A stretch of DNA of 64,000 nucleotides from Citreicella sp. C3M06 (lineage in GTDB: Bacteria; Pseudomonadota; Alphaproteobacteria; Rhodobacterales; Rhodobacteraceae), in the NCBI RefSeq assembly GCF_018860705.1, contig NZ_JAHKQA010000093.1:1-64000 (forward strand), read 5' to 3'. The notes below the pieces were generated by a model, which did not search any database, was not told the DNA's origin, and worked only from the letters and a program-made list of their open reading frames with translations. Position 1 is the first letter of the stretch; the number at the start of each line of letters is the position of its first letter. Below are positions 1-8,565 of the stretch, one piece after another. The position numbers were made by a program, and so were the translations under genes.

Positions 1-261
1 CACCAGAGCAACATCCAGCGTATCCGCCCGCGCTGCTGCGGTTGATCCTCGCACAACAAGTTCACAGTCGATTTCGCGCGACCACTCACGGGTGCCAGCG
101 CCAAGACGCACACCGTCTTCTTGCGGATCGCCGGGCACCAGATTGATCAATCCCTGATCGGGGCAGGAGACGGGCAAATCCTGCTCGCGCATCACGCTGG
201 CGACATGGCCGTCGATCGCTACCAGCAGCGCCAAAACGGGGGATTCATGCGGACTGGGCAT
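1..261 (-). CDS. Phage tail-completion/terminator-like protein, partial
   Basis: This gene begins with an ATG that overlaps the stop of the next upstream gene by one base (TGATG) and is cut by the window start after 87 codons. The visible N-terminus (MPSPHESPVLALLVAIDGHV) continues into a segment rich in beta-prone residues. Its position after the capsid decoration and attachment genes and before the presumed tail-tube genes fits a tail-terminator or minor tail protein. That role is inferred from position; no diagnostic motif was recognised. Confidence 0.6.
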   Translation of the reverse strand, partial: MPSPHESPVLALLVAIDGHVASVMREQDLPVSCPDQGLINLVPGDPQEDGVRLGAGTREWSREIDCELVVRGSTAAARADTLDVALV

Positions 262-929
262 CAACGCAGCCTCCGCCGTGAAAGGGCGTTAAAGGCCGCG
301 TCGATTTCAGAGGCAAGCCCGGACAATGCTGCTGCTTCGATTTTGGCGCTGTTCAATCGGCGGCGCAGACGAACCTGTGGCACCAGCCAGAACATCGGCA
401 CCGTATGTAAGCCATTACCGGTCCGGAGGGACTTCTTGTTCCGCGACAACGCGTAGCCACCCTTTTTCGCCGCACGCTGGTTATCGACCACCAGCAACGA
501 GGTGCCGCCGCGCACATAGACAAAGCGCAACGGCCCATAGCGATGTTCAGGAAAATTCGCAGGACTGAGGCGATCTCCCTTAAGCCCCTTCTTCGGCGCG
601 GAAGGCGTCGGGATTGCGAGATATTTGCTGTTTCCTGATCGGATCGTGACACCTTCATCGAACGCCGCCACCAGCTTCTCAGCCTTCGTGAACACATATG
701 ACGCGGCGTTCAGACTCGTATCACCCTTCGGATAGTTCTCCTGCTGCCAACTTTTTGACAGTCTCCGCCCAAGGCCACCTGCAATGACGTCTGCCCGCAG
801 CGCATACTTGATGGCGGTCGCTTGGCTGTGGACCCCGCGCGTTACAGCAATCTTTGCGAGGGTCAGCTCATCGGCCATGAAATGCCGAAGATCGCCCACG
901 AGCGCGGCGTCGATCCGGGCGCGGCTCAT
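261..929 (-). CDS. Conserved phage protein, probable head-tail/neck region (DUF6441-like)
   Basis: The 222-aa product is basic, with an N-terminal helical region (about residues 1-50) followed by a mixed alpha/beta part and a C-terminal helix rich in Ala, Arg and Leu. It resembles proteins labelled DUF6441 in Rhodobacterales prophages, from memory only. The start overlaps the stop of the preceding gene by ATGA, which indicates translational coupling. It lies between a small head gene and a tail-terminator-like gene, the usual place for neck or tail-completion proteins. Function is unknown. Confidence 0.7.
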   Translation of the reverse strand: MSRARIDAALVGDLRHFMADELTLAKIAVTRGVHSQATAIKYALRADVIAGGLGRRLSKSWQQENYPKGDTSLNAASYVFTKAEKLVAAFDEGVTIRSGNSKYLAIPTPSAPKKGLKGDRLSPANFPEHRYGPLRFVYVRGGTSLLVVDNQRAAKKGGYALSRNKKSLRTGNGLHTVPMFWLVPQVRLRRRLNSAKIEAAALSGLASEIDAAFNALSRRRLR

Positions 930-1132
930 TCTTCTACCGGAGCCTCCGGTTCGGATCCAAGATCCGTATCGACCAGCGCGCCCTGTCCTCGCAGTTGGTC
1001 AGCGACCGAATCCGACACCTTTCCGGCCCATCCAGCAGGGAACACGCGCTTGCGGCCCGGCGCGGCGATGACCTCGGCAGTCATGCAGGTTTCGATCTCG
1101 ACCGCGGTCGAGGCAGGGATCTTGCGGGGCAT
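926..1132 (-). CDS. Small phage structural-region protein
   Basis: The 68-aa product starts MPRKIPASTAVEIETC and has a strong AAGGAG ribosome binding site about eight bases before the ATG. A longer in-frame start upstream lies inside the preceding gene and was rejected. Its stop overlaps the next gene by four bases. Acidic residues dominate the C-terminus (DTDLGSEPEAPVEE). The protein family was not recognised; the position between the head-tail attachment gene and a neck gene suggests a small connector component. Confidence 0.7.
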   Translation of the reverse strand: MPRKIPASTAVEIETCMTAEVIAAPGRKRVFPAGWAGKVSDSVADQLRGQGALVDTDLGSEPEAPVEE

Positions 1133-1149
1133 GGAAATCTCCTTCGAGG

Positions 1150-1464
1150 TCAGGCGGGGCGAACGTCGAGCGTCCAGATCAGGCGCTCGGCATCGGCCTC
1201 TGGCTCGCTTTGAATGACAAAGCTGTCGCCGCCACAGGCGAAGGCATCGCCTGGACGCGGGTTCGGCACCTGTGATTGGCGAACATCGAACAGGTCTGTC
1301 GAGACGTGCATCCGGACGCCCTGGAACTCGGCCACCTGATCCGGTGATCGTCGCACGGCGCGGCAATCGACCGGAACGCCGGTCGCCACCGGCGTCCAGA
1401 TCGCATCCACCGCCAGGTCGCCATTCGCGAACAGGGTCAGCATGGCGGCGGAAAAGGCGGTCAC
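1150..1464 (-). CDS. Head-tail attachment protein (lambda FII-like)
   Basis: The 104-aa product is small, beta-rich and follows the capsid decoration protein, which is the place of gpFII in lambda. FII-type proteins sit on the underside of the connector and present the surface to which the tail binds. Hydrophobic residues alternate along residues 15-60, and a conserved-looking PRPGDAF segment sits near residue 70. The start lies two bases after the stop of the upstream gene. Assignment rests on size, order and general resemblance. Confidence 0.6.
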   Translation of the reverse strand: MTAFSAAMLTLFANGDLAVDAIWTPVATGVPVDCRAVRRSPDQVAEFQGVRMHVSTDLFDVRQSQVPNPRPGDAFACGGDSFVIQSEPEADAERLIWTLDVRPA

Positions 1465-1466
1465 GT

Positions 1467-1802
1467 TTAAAACGACCCGTTCAGGCGGACGCGCCCGGTG
1501 GTTTCGGTCGCGCCACCACCAACGGTCGCAAGCGCAACACCAACCAGAGTGTTGCCCGAGGCGGCGGTGGTCATGCGGTAATTGGTGTCATCCCAATACA
1601 CCTTGGCGCCGACCGTCCACGCCTGCGACGGTGCCTTGGCAATGTCGATCACGCCGGTGGTCTTGAGCACCACATCAGCGCCGGACTCTGCGGCTGCCAC
1701 GGCAACGCCGAACAGCGAACCGACAAGGGCACCGACACCGGACGTCAGGGCGCGGGGGGCGGGAACGGTGACGCTGTCGCCGTCCTGAACATAGTTTTTC
1801 AT
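1467..1802 (-). CDS. Capsid decoration protein, DUF2190 family
   Basis: The 111-aa protein opens MKNYVQDGDSVTV and shows the DUF2190 pattern: a glycine/alanine-rich core, a VGSLFGVAVAAAESG stretch near residue 30, and a YWDDTNYRMTTAASGNTLVGV segment typical of a small beta-barrel. DUF2190 proteins bind the outside of phage capsids and stabilise them, or act as fibres, and are usually encoded just after the major capsid gene, as here. A 73-base gap separates it from the capsid stop. Confidence in the family is high; the exact structural role is inferred. Confidence 0.8.
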   Translation of the reverse strand: MKNYVQDGDSVTVPAPRALTSGVGALVGSLFGVAVAAAESGADVVLKTTGVIDIAKAPSQAWTVGAKVYWDDTNYRMTTAASGNTLVGVALATVGGGATETTGRVRLNGSF

Positions 1803-1875
1803 ATCTCAGCTCTCCGAAAATGGGGGAAGATAGGGGCGCACCCGGCCAAAGCCGGGCCCGCGGGCCGGCACCGGA

Positions 1876-3885
1876 TCAGGAACCGGCGTTCTTGTAGAGC
1901 GTGCGGAAGTCGAGCGGTGCCACACCCGCGTCGATGCGGACCTTCAGCTCGACACCATCCGTCGACCATGCGGTCTTTTCTTCCAGGTAGGGCTCCTGAA
2001 CGCCATCGAGATAGGCCACCTCGATCGTGTCGTAGGCGTTCGGATCTGCGGCCAGGTACCAGCCCGTCGCCGAGGCGGCATCGAGGCGACCATCGACGAT
2101 CAGCTGCGCCATCCCTGCCACCGGGTTCGATGCGTGGCCCTTGTTCGCGGTCGGGTCGACGGCGGACTGCAGCAGCTGGGCCGCGGCAACTTCCAGCGCA
2201 GCGGGCACGATCATGTATTTCGGCGTGATGTTCAGCGCCGGGCCGGTCGCGCTTTCTTTCTGGGTCCGCATCGCGGTCTTGCCTGCCGCCATTGTGGTGA
2301 TCGACGGCACGGCGCCAGAGGCCGCAAGGTTGCCGTGATCGGCATGGAACAGCGCGGTACCGTCCGACATGGTCGGGTTCCCGGTCAGGATCGCGTAAGC
2401 GAGGTTTCCGATCGTGCGCTTGGCGGCGCGCCCCATCTTGCCCGGCAGGGTCGAGAACAGCGCCAGATCGTCGTTGATGATCGCCTGACGGGTGATCTTC
2501 AGCATCTTGCCGTAGGTCGCCAGCGTGATCATCTCGCCACGGTCGCCGATGGTGCCATAGGTGTATTCGCCGCCTTCGGCCACTTCAGGGAGGCTTTCAG
2601 CCAGACCCAGACCGACGCGCTTCGTTGCCTTGAAGTCGGTCAAGGTGCCGGTGCGTGTCCACATCTGGAACGTCTCCTCGGCTTCGTTCCAGCCCCGCAG
2701 CGCCGCTTTATGCGCCACGTTCGCCAGCACGTTCGCAAAGTCGCTGGTCGAATGCGCGCCCGACTGCACGAAGGCCAGGCCGACCATGTCACGACGATCG
2801 GACGGGGCGCGAACGCCCGCAACGGTCAGCGATTGACGCGCAAGCTCGGCCAGCGTCATGCCGGTGAACTCGTTGCGCTGGCCACCTTCCATGCCAGCAC
2901 GGGCCATCAGGCCTTCGGCGGCACCCTGACGGAAGCGCTCCGTCGCGTCCTGCGTGACGCTGGCGCGCGGCCCGCCCACGCCTGCGGTGGCGGACTGCCC
3001 CGCCTGGGCGAAGGCTTCGATGGCCTGAGCACGGAATGCGTCGATGGTGGTGCCGTCATCGATGGCGCTCTGCACCAGCGTGTCGGTGGTGCCAAGCTGG
3101 GTTGCGGCCTGACGGATCTCGGCGATGCGTGCGCGTTCGTCCTGGGCAGCCTGCTGACGGATGGCGGCCTGATCGACCGGGGGCTGCGCCTGCGTGACGG
3201 CGCCAGTGATGGGTTCGGGCATGTTTGCCTCCTGCTTATGGTTTGCGGCTGGCGCCGCCTCGGTGGTTGCTGCAACCGGGGCCACTGCGGCTCCGGTCGG
3301 GGGGTGTTCATGGGGTTGAGCGGATTGCATCCGGGCGCCACGATCCGCGCCGCGCGGCACGGTCGAAATCTCAAACGGGCGCCACTGGGTGAAATACATC
3401 ACCTCGGTGCGCTCCCCGTCTGCGCCCTGTTCGATCCGGAGTTCCTGCTCGACGGGTTCGAACCCCACGCTGACATTGCGTAGCGTACCTTCGACCACGC
3501 GCTGCCAGATCGGCTCGACCTCTTCGACCGACGAGAACCTAAGGCGGGCCTTGGCCGCGCCCTGTTCGATCCATGCATCTTCGATCGAACCGATAACCGA
3601 CCGCGATCCCCACTCCATGTGGGAATCCAGCACCGACCCCTGCTCGATAAGGTACGCCAGATCGGCAGCCCCCTGTTCAAGCACGATTCGGGTCGGCATC
3701 CGCTGCACGACACCGTTGTGCTTGACCCAGTGGTGAACCAAGTCGCCGGTCGAGAACACCACCTCGACCGTGCGCGCAGCTTCATCGAGCGTCTGCAATC
3801 GCGCGCCCTGCGCCAGCTGACGCGGAGCCTCACGGGGGGGCGGCGCGGCGGGTGCTTGGGTGGTGGTCTGGTCAGTCTGCGGCAT
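1876..3885 (-). CDS. Prohead protease / major capsid protein fusion
   Basis: The 669-aa product joins a maturation protease domain (about residues 20-190, with RIVLEQG, SHMEWGSRSVIGS and RNVSVGFEP) to an Ala/Gln-rich helical scaffold (about 230-320) and a HK97-type capsid domain (about 340-660). A proline/alanine-rich linker (residues 195-220) separates protease from scaffold. The ATG at 3885 follows AAGGAACAG and overlaps the portal stop by 14 bases; an ATG 90 bases upstream lies inside the portal gene and lacks this signal. An internal AGGAGG-preceded ATG at 3222 could yield the scaffold-capsid part alone (448 aa). This arrangement resembles the nested C/Nu3 design of lambda, with the capsid joined on. 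Confidence 0.88.
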   Translation of the reverse strand: MPQTDQTTTQAPAAPPPREAPRQLAQGARLQTLDEAARTVEVVFSTGDLVHHWVKHNGVVQRMPTRIVLEQGAADLAYLIEQGSVLDSHMEWGSRSVIGSIEDAWIEQGAAKARLRFSSVEEVEPIWQRVVEGTLRNVSVGFEPVEQELRIEQGADGERTEVMYFTQWRPFEISTVPRGADRGARMQSAQPHEHPPTGAAVAPVAATTEAAPAANHKQEANMPEPITGAVTQAQPPVDQAAIRQQAAQDERARIAEIRQAATQLGTTDTLVQSAIDDGTTIDAFRAQAIEAFAQAGQSATAGVGGPRASVTQDATERFRQGAAEGLMARAGMEGGQRNEFTGMTLAELARQSLTVAGVRAPSDRRDMVGLAFVQSGAHSTSDFANVLANVAHKAALRGWNEAEETFQMWTRTGTLTDFKATKRVGLGLAESLPEVAEGGEYTYGTIGDRGEMITLATYGKMLKITRQAIINDDLALFSTLPGKMGRAAKRTIGNLAYAILTGNPTMSDGTALFHADHGNLAASGAVPSITTMAAGKTAMRTQKESATGPALNITPKYMIVPAALEVAAAQLLQSAVDPTANKGHASNPVAGMAQLIVDGRLDAASATGWYLAADPNAYDTIEVAYLDGVQEPYLEEKTAWSTDGVELKVRIDAGVAPLDFRTLYKNAGS
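3220..3233 (-). promoter_or_regulatory. Internal ribosome binding site and start inside the protease-capsid gene
   Basis: On the minus strand a perfect AGGAGG (3233-3228) is followed after five bases by an in-frame ATG (3222) that begins MPEPITGAVTQ, exactly at the end of the protease linker and start of the scaffold helix. Such a signal is not expected by chance within a coding region and suggests separate production of scaffold-capsid protein in excess over protease. Confidence 0.6.
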
Positions 3886-5428
3886 CGTCTGTTCCTTTCG
3901 ATTGCGGCGCGCGTGACGCCTCCGGATCGGTGCCGGGCGAGATCCCGGCGTCCGCCAGCATTTCCTGCCAAGCACGCAACTCCTCGATCAGCTCTTCGGG
4001 GGTCTGGCCGGTGCGCTCGATGACCTCCTGCGGAGAGATCAGGTTGGCGTTGATCTGCATGATCGCGGCCGCCGCATCTTTCTGCGGATCGACCCACGGG
4101 CGCTTGGGCGGGGTCCATTGCGCGACGGGCGAGAATGGCAGGCGCAGATCACCGTTCACGCGGGCCGCTTCCATCACCCGTCGCCACGCCGGGCGTCCGC
4201 TTTGGGTGATCATCAGGTCCGCCTGCCAGATCTCGACCAGCCGCCCGAACTCAAGTTCACCGCCCCGCATCGAGGAATAGTTCGCCTGGCTCAAATCACC
4301 GGTCATCTGGAAATAGGTCGTGCCGATACCAGCCGCGATCGCATGCAGGCGCTCACGCATGTGCTCGGCCAACCCTTCGCTCGCGGGCGGGGCGTTGAAA
4401 TCCACCCCCCAACCAGGACGCGCCTGCAGAACCATGCCCGGCTGCATTCGCTCAATCGGCGCGCCCGAGGCAGACCGCAGGGGTGCGCCGCTATCATCTT
4501 CGGCACCGGCCAGCGCCGGAACGCCACTGGGGTCGCCATCATCGTTGGCATTCGTGACCACCATCGAAATACAGGCTTCCAGTTTCTTGCGCACGATCTC
4601 GGCCTCGGCCAAATCCTCGGTGTCCCGCAGCGTGGTGGCTGACGGTGCCATCCAGGACACGCCGCGCACCTGCCCAGGGCGCAGCACCTCAAAGACATGA
4701 TCGACAAAGGCAGCGGGCACGCGTTGCAGGTCGAAGGTAAACCCGCCTGGCAGATACCGCTCGCCCGGATGCCAGCGGTGCATGTGGTACGCCACGCGAT
4801 GCCCCGCAGCGTCGAACTCGACGCCCTGCACGATCCGCCCGCCATTCGACAGCATTTCGGTTTTCTGGTGATCCAGCAGATCGCCTTCGACAATCGTTGC
4901 GCGCCAGAACAGCCTCCCATCTTGGGCGACAGGCGTCCAGATCCGCAACGCCTCGCCACCCTCGACCACAGCGCGCATCAGCAACCGCTGCTGGCCAAAG
5001 AAATCGATCTGCCCCTCAGGGTCGACGTTCTCGACAAAGCGTTCCCACTGGTCGCGGGTGATACGCGACACAGCCTCGCGCGCATCCTTGTCTTGGCTGA
5101 CCGGCTTGGCACGAGGGCGGACCCCGGTTCCGGCGATATGCGTCGACAGCACCCGCACCGCGCGGCTCGCGTGGGGCGAGTTGCGCACAAGATCACGGGC
5201 CGAGGCGCGCAGGAACGGCAGCGCGCCTTGCAGCTCTGTCGTGGCCGATGTGTGCGGACGGGCCCATCCTGACATACGGCCACCGACGCGCGCGGCATCA
5301 TAGGACTGTACCAGCTCGGCCTGCTTCGCGACCGCAGCCATGTTCAGTTCCGCTTGGGCGACACGCAGGCGCGCCTCTGCCCTCCGGGCCGTGAAGGCCG
5401 GGGCGATATGCGTCAGAATGTTTGCCAT
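3872..5428 (-). CDS. Phage portal protein, lambda gpB family
   Basis: The 518-aa product forms the dodecameric portal through which DNA is packaged. Recognisable lambda-portal elements are the N-terminal ARVGGRMSGW region (about residues 44-55), RARARDLVRN-like RASARDLVRNSPHASRAV (about 73-92), HIAGTGVRPRA, and the central GEALRIW and HQKTEMLSNG stretches, with SYSSMR-like NYSSMRGGELEFG near residue 390. Length matches the family (about 500-530 aa). The C-terminal Pro/Ser-rich tail overlaps the protease-capsid start. It is encoded after TerL and gpW, the normal order, but a 293-aa gene has been inserted between gpW and portal. Confidence 0.92.
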   Translation of the reverse strand: MANILTHIAPAFTARRAEARLRVAQAELNMAAVAKQAELVQSYDAARVGGRMSGWARPHTSATTELQGALPFLRASARDLVRNSPHASRAVRVLSTHIAGTGVRPRAKPVSQDKDAREAVSRITRDQWERFVENVDPEGQIDFFGQQRLLMRAVVEGGEALRIWTPVAQDGRLFWRATIVEGDLLDHQKTEMLSNGGRIVQGVEFDAAGHRVAYHMHRWHPGERYLPGGFTFDLQRVPAAFVDHVFEVLRPGQVRGVSWMAPSATTLRDTEDLAEAEIVRKKLEACISMVVTNANDDGDPSGVPALAGAEDDSGAPLRSASGAPIERMQPGMVLQARPGWGVDFNAPPASEGLAEHMRERLHAIAAGIGTTYFQMTGDLSQANYSSMRGGELEFGRLVEIWQADLMITQSGRPAWRRVMEAARVNGDLRLPFSPVAQWTPPKRPWVDPQKDAAAAIMQINANLISPQEVIERTGQTPEELIEELRAWQEMLADAGISPGTDPEASRAPQSKGTDDAAD

Positions 5429-5430
5429 GA

Positions 5431-6312
5431 TTAGGGCCTTTGCGCCTCAACGCGCTGGCCAGGCTTGCCAATGATGTGAGGGATCACAAAGCCCCGCCGC
5501 GTTTCAAACGACTCTGGCGCGATGCTGATGTGCCGCTCATGTGCGATAAAACCCTGCGCATCATCTCCGCGCTTATGCGAGGCCACCCAAGTCCAGTACG
5601 GCTCCATGTTTTTGTCAACGAGCCGCCAGTGGCCCACAACCCAATGGCCGCGTTTGCTCGTCTGTTCGCCGCAAAGAACGGTGCTGGACTGTCGGCTGGT
5701 GCCGGGACGGATCATCCGCACCCGATTGAAACTGTAGACGGGGCATCCGCGCTGCGCCTTCCGGCGGTTCAGAATTCTCTGATCCTGAGTGTCGGCGCGG
5801 GGGATGATCCGCTCGCAAGTGGCGCTTCTTGGCGAATTAATCAGTGCGCAAAAAATGGCGAAGCTAGAAATGCCCACTTCCATTGCAGCAAGGCGCTCGG
5901 GGTCTTCTAAAGAAGCTTCAAGGTTAGGCGGATTATAGAAACTCATGCCTACACCCCCCCGTTTGCGGACGTCTGAAATCTTAAAGCCACCCACAGAAAG
6001 CACTAACCCGCGATCACGCACATATATCGTCACATCATCGCCAGCACAGTGATAACCAGACTGGGGCGTCTCTAGCCAAAACTCATTCATCGGCACCCGG
6101 AGATTATCCATCGCTGCTTGGTGTTCGTCCGACGAAAGCGTCAGTACGAATGGCAGGGCACCATCATCATCGAAAACGAACCGCTCCACCATCGGATGCC
6201 ACTGTGGCGAATGATTTTCCGCAGGCATTGAAAGCCTTGCGGCCAAATCACCCGCCCATTCATCACTGGGATGCCGATTCTTTATCAAGCGATCCGCGAG
6301 GCTCATTCCCAT
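5431..6312 (-). CDS. Unrecognised 293-aa cargo protein between gpW and portal
   Basis: This gene interrupts the usual gpW-portal pair in the morphogenesis operon. It begins at an ATG (6312) eight bases after AGGAG; the gpW stop is five bases upstream. The product has no signal peptide or clear membrane helix. The middle holds short hydrophobic stretches (SSFAIFCALINSPR), and the C-terminal third has KRGHWVVGHWR followed by YWTWVASHKRG. A similar His/Trp/Arg-rich ending (RRGHWHGYW) is recalled from the anti-CRISPR AcrVA2 and related mobile-element proteins, but the rest does not obviously align. The gene looks more AT-rich than its neighbours in places, which suggests a moron acquired separately. 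Function is unknown. Confidence 0.75.
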   Translation of the reverse strand: MGMSLADRLIKNRHPSDEWAGDLAARLSMPAENHSPQWHPMVERFVFDDDGALPFVLTLSSDEHQAAMDNLRVPMNEFWLETPQSGYHCAGDDVTIYVRDRGLVLSVGGFKISDVRKRGGVGMSFYNPPNLEASLEDPERLAAMEVGISSFAIFCALINSPRSATCERIIPRADTQDQRILNRRKAQRGCPVYSFNRVRMIRPGTSRQSSTVLCGEQTSKRGHWVVGHWRLVDKNMEPYWTWVASHKRGDDAQGFIAHERHISIAPESFETRRGFVIPHIIGKPGQRVEAQRP

Positions 6313-6316
6313 CCGT

Positions 6317-6523
6317 TTAACTCCTATACACCGCGCCGATCGACACGCCCACGGCAGGCACACCCGCCTGCGCGCGCTTCTGCGATCGGAAATAGGACAG
6401 CGCAGACAGCAGCTCTGTCTGGCCGCGATACTTCACCCGCTTCCCGTCATACTCGACTTCGAGCGTGCCCGAGGCCATGGCGGTCTCAAGCGCCTCGATT
6501 GCGCTGTCGTAATTCACTGCCAT
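6317..6523 (-). CDS. Head-tail connector protein gpW
   Basis: The 68-aa product is exactly the length of lambda gpW and shows its pattern: two N-terminal helices (YDSAIEALETAMASG), a beta hairpin (LEVEYDGKRVKYRG) and a C-terminal helix (QTELLSALSYFRSQKRAQ). gpW joins the head after DNA packaging and is needed for FII attachment. The ATG at 6523 has GAGGAAG upstream and overlaps the TerL stop by ten bases; the alternative start at 6547 would add eight residues not found in gpW. Confidence 0.85.
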   Translation of the reverse strand: MAVNYDSAIEALETAMASGTLEVEYDGKRVKYRGQTELLSALSYFRSQKRAQAGVPAVGVSIGAVYRS

Positions 6524-8565
6524 CCGCTTCCTCGGCCTCCCAGCCAATCGTCGCCCGGTGCCGCCGCACGGGGTTTAGGTTCAGGTTTCTTCGCCGTCTC
6601 AGCCGCGGGACCGGGCGTCACCGGCACTGCGGCCTCCGCATCGAACAAATCGGGCTGGGCGTCAGCCGGCGCGGCAGATCGCTCCGCATCCAGCAGTGCC
6701 CACTGCTCTGCCGTCATCGAGGTCCACCCCTTTCGGCGGGCTGCTGCCTCTGCGTAGATCATCGTATCGAGGCCTTCGTTCCGGCGCGTTGTCTCGGCCA
6801 GCTCCCACGAACTGGTGACCACACCGGTGCGGCCACGCTTCAGCACCCGGACTTCCGAGGTGATTTGCCGGAAATACTCGTCGCCCATCCCCACCGGGAA
6901 ATGGACAAAGCCGCGCTCGACCGGATCATCCTTGCCAAGCCAGCCGTAGAAATCGGCCTTCATCTGGCTGACGTTCAGCATGAACGCGCGCTTTTGACGC
7001 CGCTTCGCCTTCCCGTCGGAGCGCCGCTCGAACTTCATGGGCAGCAGCACCGGGCCAGTCTGGCTGGTAGCCCCCTTGACCAGGATCACGCGGCTCCACG
7101 GATGCCGCTTGCCGAAGGCCCAGACATCGTCCGTGTAGGTGCCGACATCGATGGCCATCATGTCGAGCTGCAGGCGCAGGCCCCGCTCGGTACGCCAGGT
7201 CGTTTTGAGGACCGCATCCAGCGCCTCGCGCCCCTCTTGATCCCCGATGTGATGCGGGATCACCATGTAATCGACTGACCAGCGCCGATTGTCCGGGCCA
7301 AACGCAACGACATGCACCTCGGTGCGATCCAGCTGGCAATCGACGCCCGCCGTCAGGATCACGCCCCGCGCCGGCACGATGCCCCGCGGGCGCTGATCAT
7401 CTTCGGCCGCATGTTCGACCCGATCGCGCAGCTTTTCCCAATCGGGGCCTTTGCTGGCTTGCTGGAACGGCAGTCCCAAAACATCGTTCCAGAACGTTTG
7501 CTCTGTTCCGGCCTCGACCTGTTCGCGGATCGCTTCCTCGGTTTCGCCCGAGACCGAGACACTGGCCCAGCCCATCACGCGCGCGTATTCGACACCGATC
7601 GATGCCCAGTCGCGCTGCGGCGCGTAGGCCCGCCATAGGTGAAAGCTGGGGTGGTCCCCGGCCTTGTTCTGCGGCACCCATTGCCCCGCGCCGACGATTC
7701 GCTCTTTGTCCGCGTGACCTATGACCCCGCCGCAGTCATCGCAGCTGAAGCAAGCGGCATGCAGGCGCTCGGGGTCGAGGTTGCGCAGAAAGTTCTCCCA
7801 GGTCAGCGGCGCCCGATGCCCACAGTGAGGGCACGGGACAAAATACAACCGCCGGTCGCCTCGGTCATATGCCTTGCTGATCCGGCATGTTCCCGCAATC
7901 TGCGGTGTGCTGACCCGCAAGATCTTGGCGTCTTCGAACCCCGACGCCCGGCTTCCTGCCAGCGCTTCGGGGTCGCCCTTCGGCGTCATCTCGAACTTGG
8001 CGAGGTCATCCAGGACCACAAGACGGCGCGAGGTGCCAGCAAGGTCATCCGGAGACCCCGCCGAGGTGATTTTCAATGAGCCGTTGCGGTTCAACGTCTC
8101 CTGATTGAACTTGGCGTCCTTGTTGTCACCTCCACGCCCATCGCCAAAAATCTTTCGCAGGCTCGGGGCCTGCCGCCGCATCGGCAACCATTTGTTGTCG
8201 ACCCATTCTGTCGCGGCGCTGGTCGTGGGGTGCACGACAAGGCTATCGAGCGGTCCATACTCATGCCAGGCACCAACCACCGGATTGACGATCGAAACTG
8301 TCTTTCCCCACTGGGCGCTGCCCCGGATCGTTACATCCCGCGCCGGGTGCTCGGGGCTGAGCACTTCGTGGATCTCGCGCAGGAATGGAAACCGCTCAAT
8401 CCGGAATGGTCCGGGCATCGGCGAGCGTTCGTCGAACTCGATATTCTCTTCACACCAGCGCGTGATGTCGGGCGGCGGCGGCGGGGCCATGGCCCCCGAC
8501 ATCGCGGCGAGCACGACCCGCTCCGCTGCCGCCAGATAACCCTCAGAAGTCCGCATCGCGCTCAT
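6514..8565 (-). CDS. Terminase large subunit, GpA family
   Basis: The 683-aa protein is the packaging motor and cos-cutting nuclease. A Walker A-like RGSAQWGKT lies at residues 81-89, Walker B LVVLDD at about 182-187, a zinc-binding pair CPHC (about 245) and CFSCDDCGG (about 272), and the nuclease domain begins near TAGVDCQLD (about 405). A Glu/Pro/Lys-rich tail ends in GDDWLGGRGSGW. The start was set at ATG 8565, overlapping the TerS stop by 23 bases; an in-frame ATG at 8556 is also possible. GpA/Nu1 pairs belong to cos-type packaging, so a cos site is expected upstream of terS. Confidence 0.95.
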   Translation of the reverse strand: MSAMRTSEGYLAAAERVVLAAMSGAMAPPPPPDITRWCEENIEFDERSPMPGPFRIERFPFLREIHEVLSPEHPARDVTIRGSAQWGKTVSIVNPVVGAWHEYGPLDSLVVHPTTSAATEWVDNKWLPMRRQAPSLRKIFGDGRGGDNKDAKFNQETLNRNGSLKITSAGSPDDLAGTSRRLVVLDDLAKFEMTPKGDPEALAGSRASGFEDAKILRVSTPQIAGTCRISKAYDRGDRRLYFVPCPHCGHRAPLTWENFLRNLDPERLHAACFSCDDCGGVIGHADKERIVGAGQWVPQNKAGDHPSFHLWRAYAPQRDWASIGVEYARVMGWASVSVSGETEEAIREQVEAGTEQTFWNDVLGLPFQQASKGPDWEKLRDRVEHAAEDDQRPRGIVPARGVILTAGVDCQLDRTEVHVVAFGPDNRRWSVDYMVIPHHIGDQEGREALDAVLKTTWRTERGLRLQLDMMAIDVGTYTDDVWAFGKRHPWSRVILVKGATSQTGPVLLPMKFERRSDGKAKRRQKRAFMLNVSQMKADFYGWLGKDDPVERGFVHFPVGMGDEYFRQITSEVRVLKRGRTGVVTSSWELAETTRRNEGLDTMIYAEAAARRKGWTSMTAEQWALLDAERSAAPADAQPDLFDAEAAVPVTPGPAAETAKKPEPKPRAAAPGDDWLGGRGSGWQ

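Noticed and set aside
2134-3483. 449-residue plus-strand frame
   Set aside because: Antisense to the capsid gene, which has clear motifs and ribosome sites.
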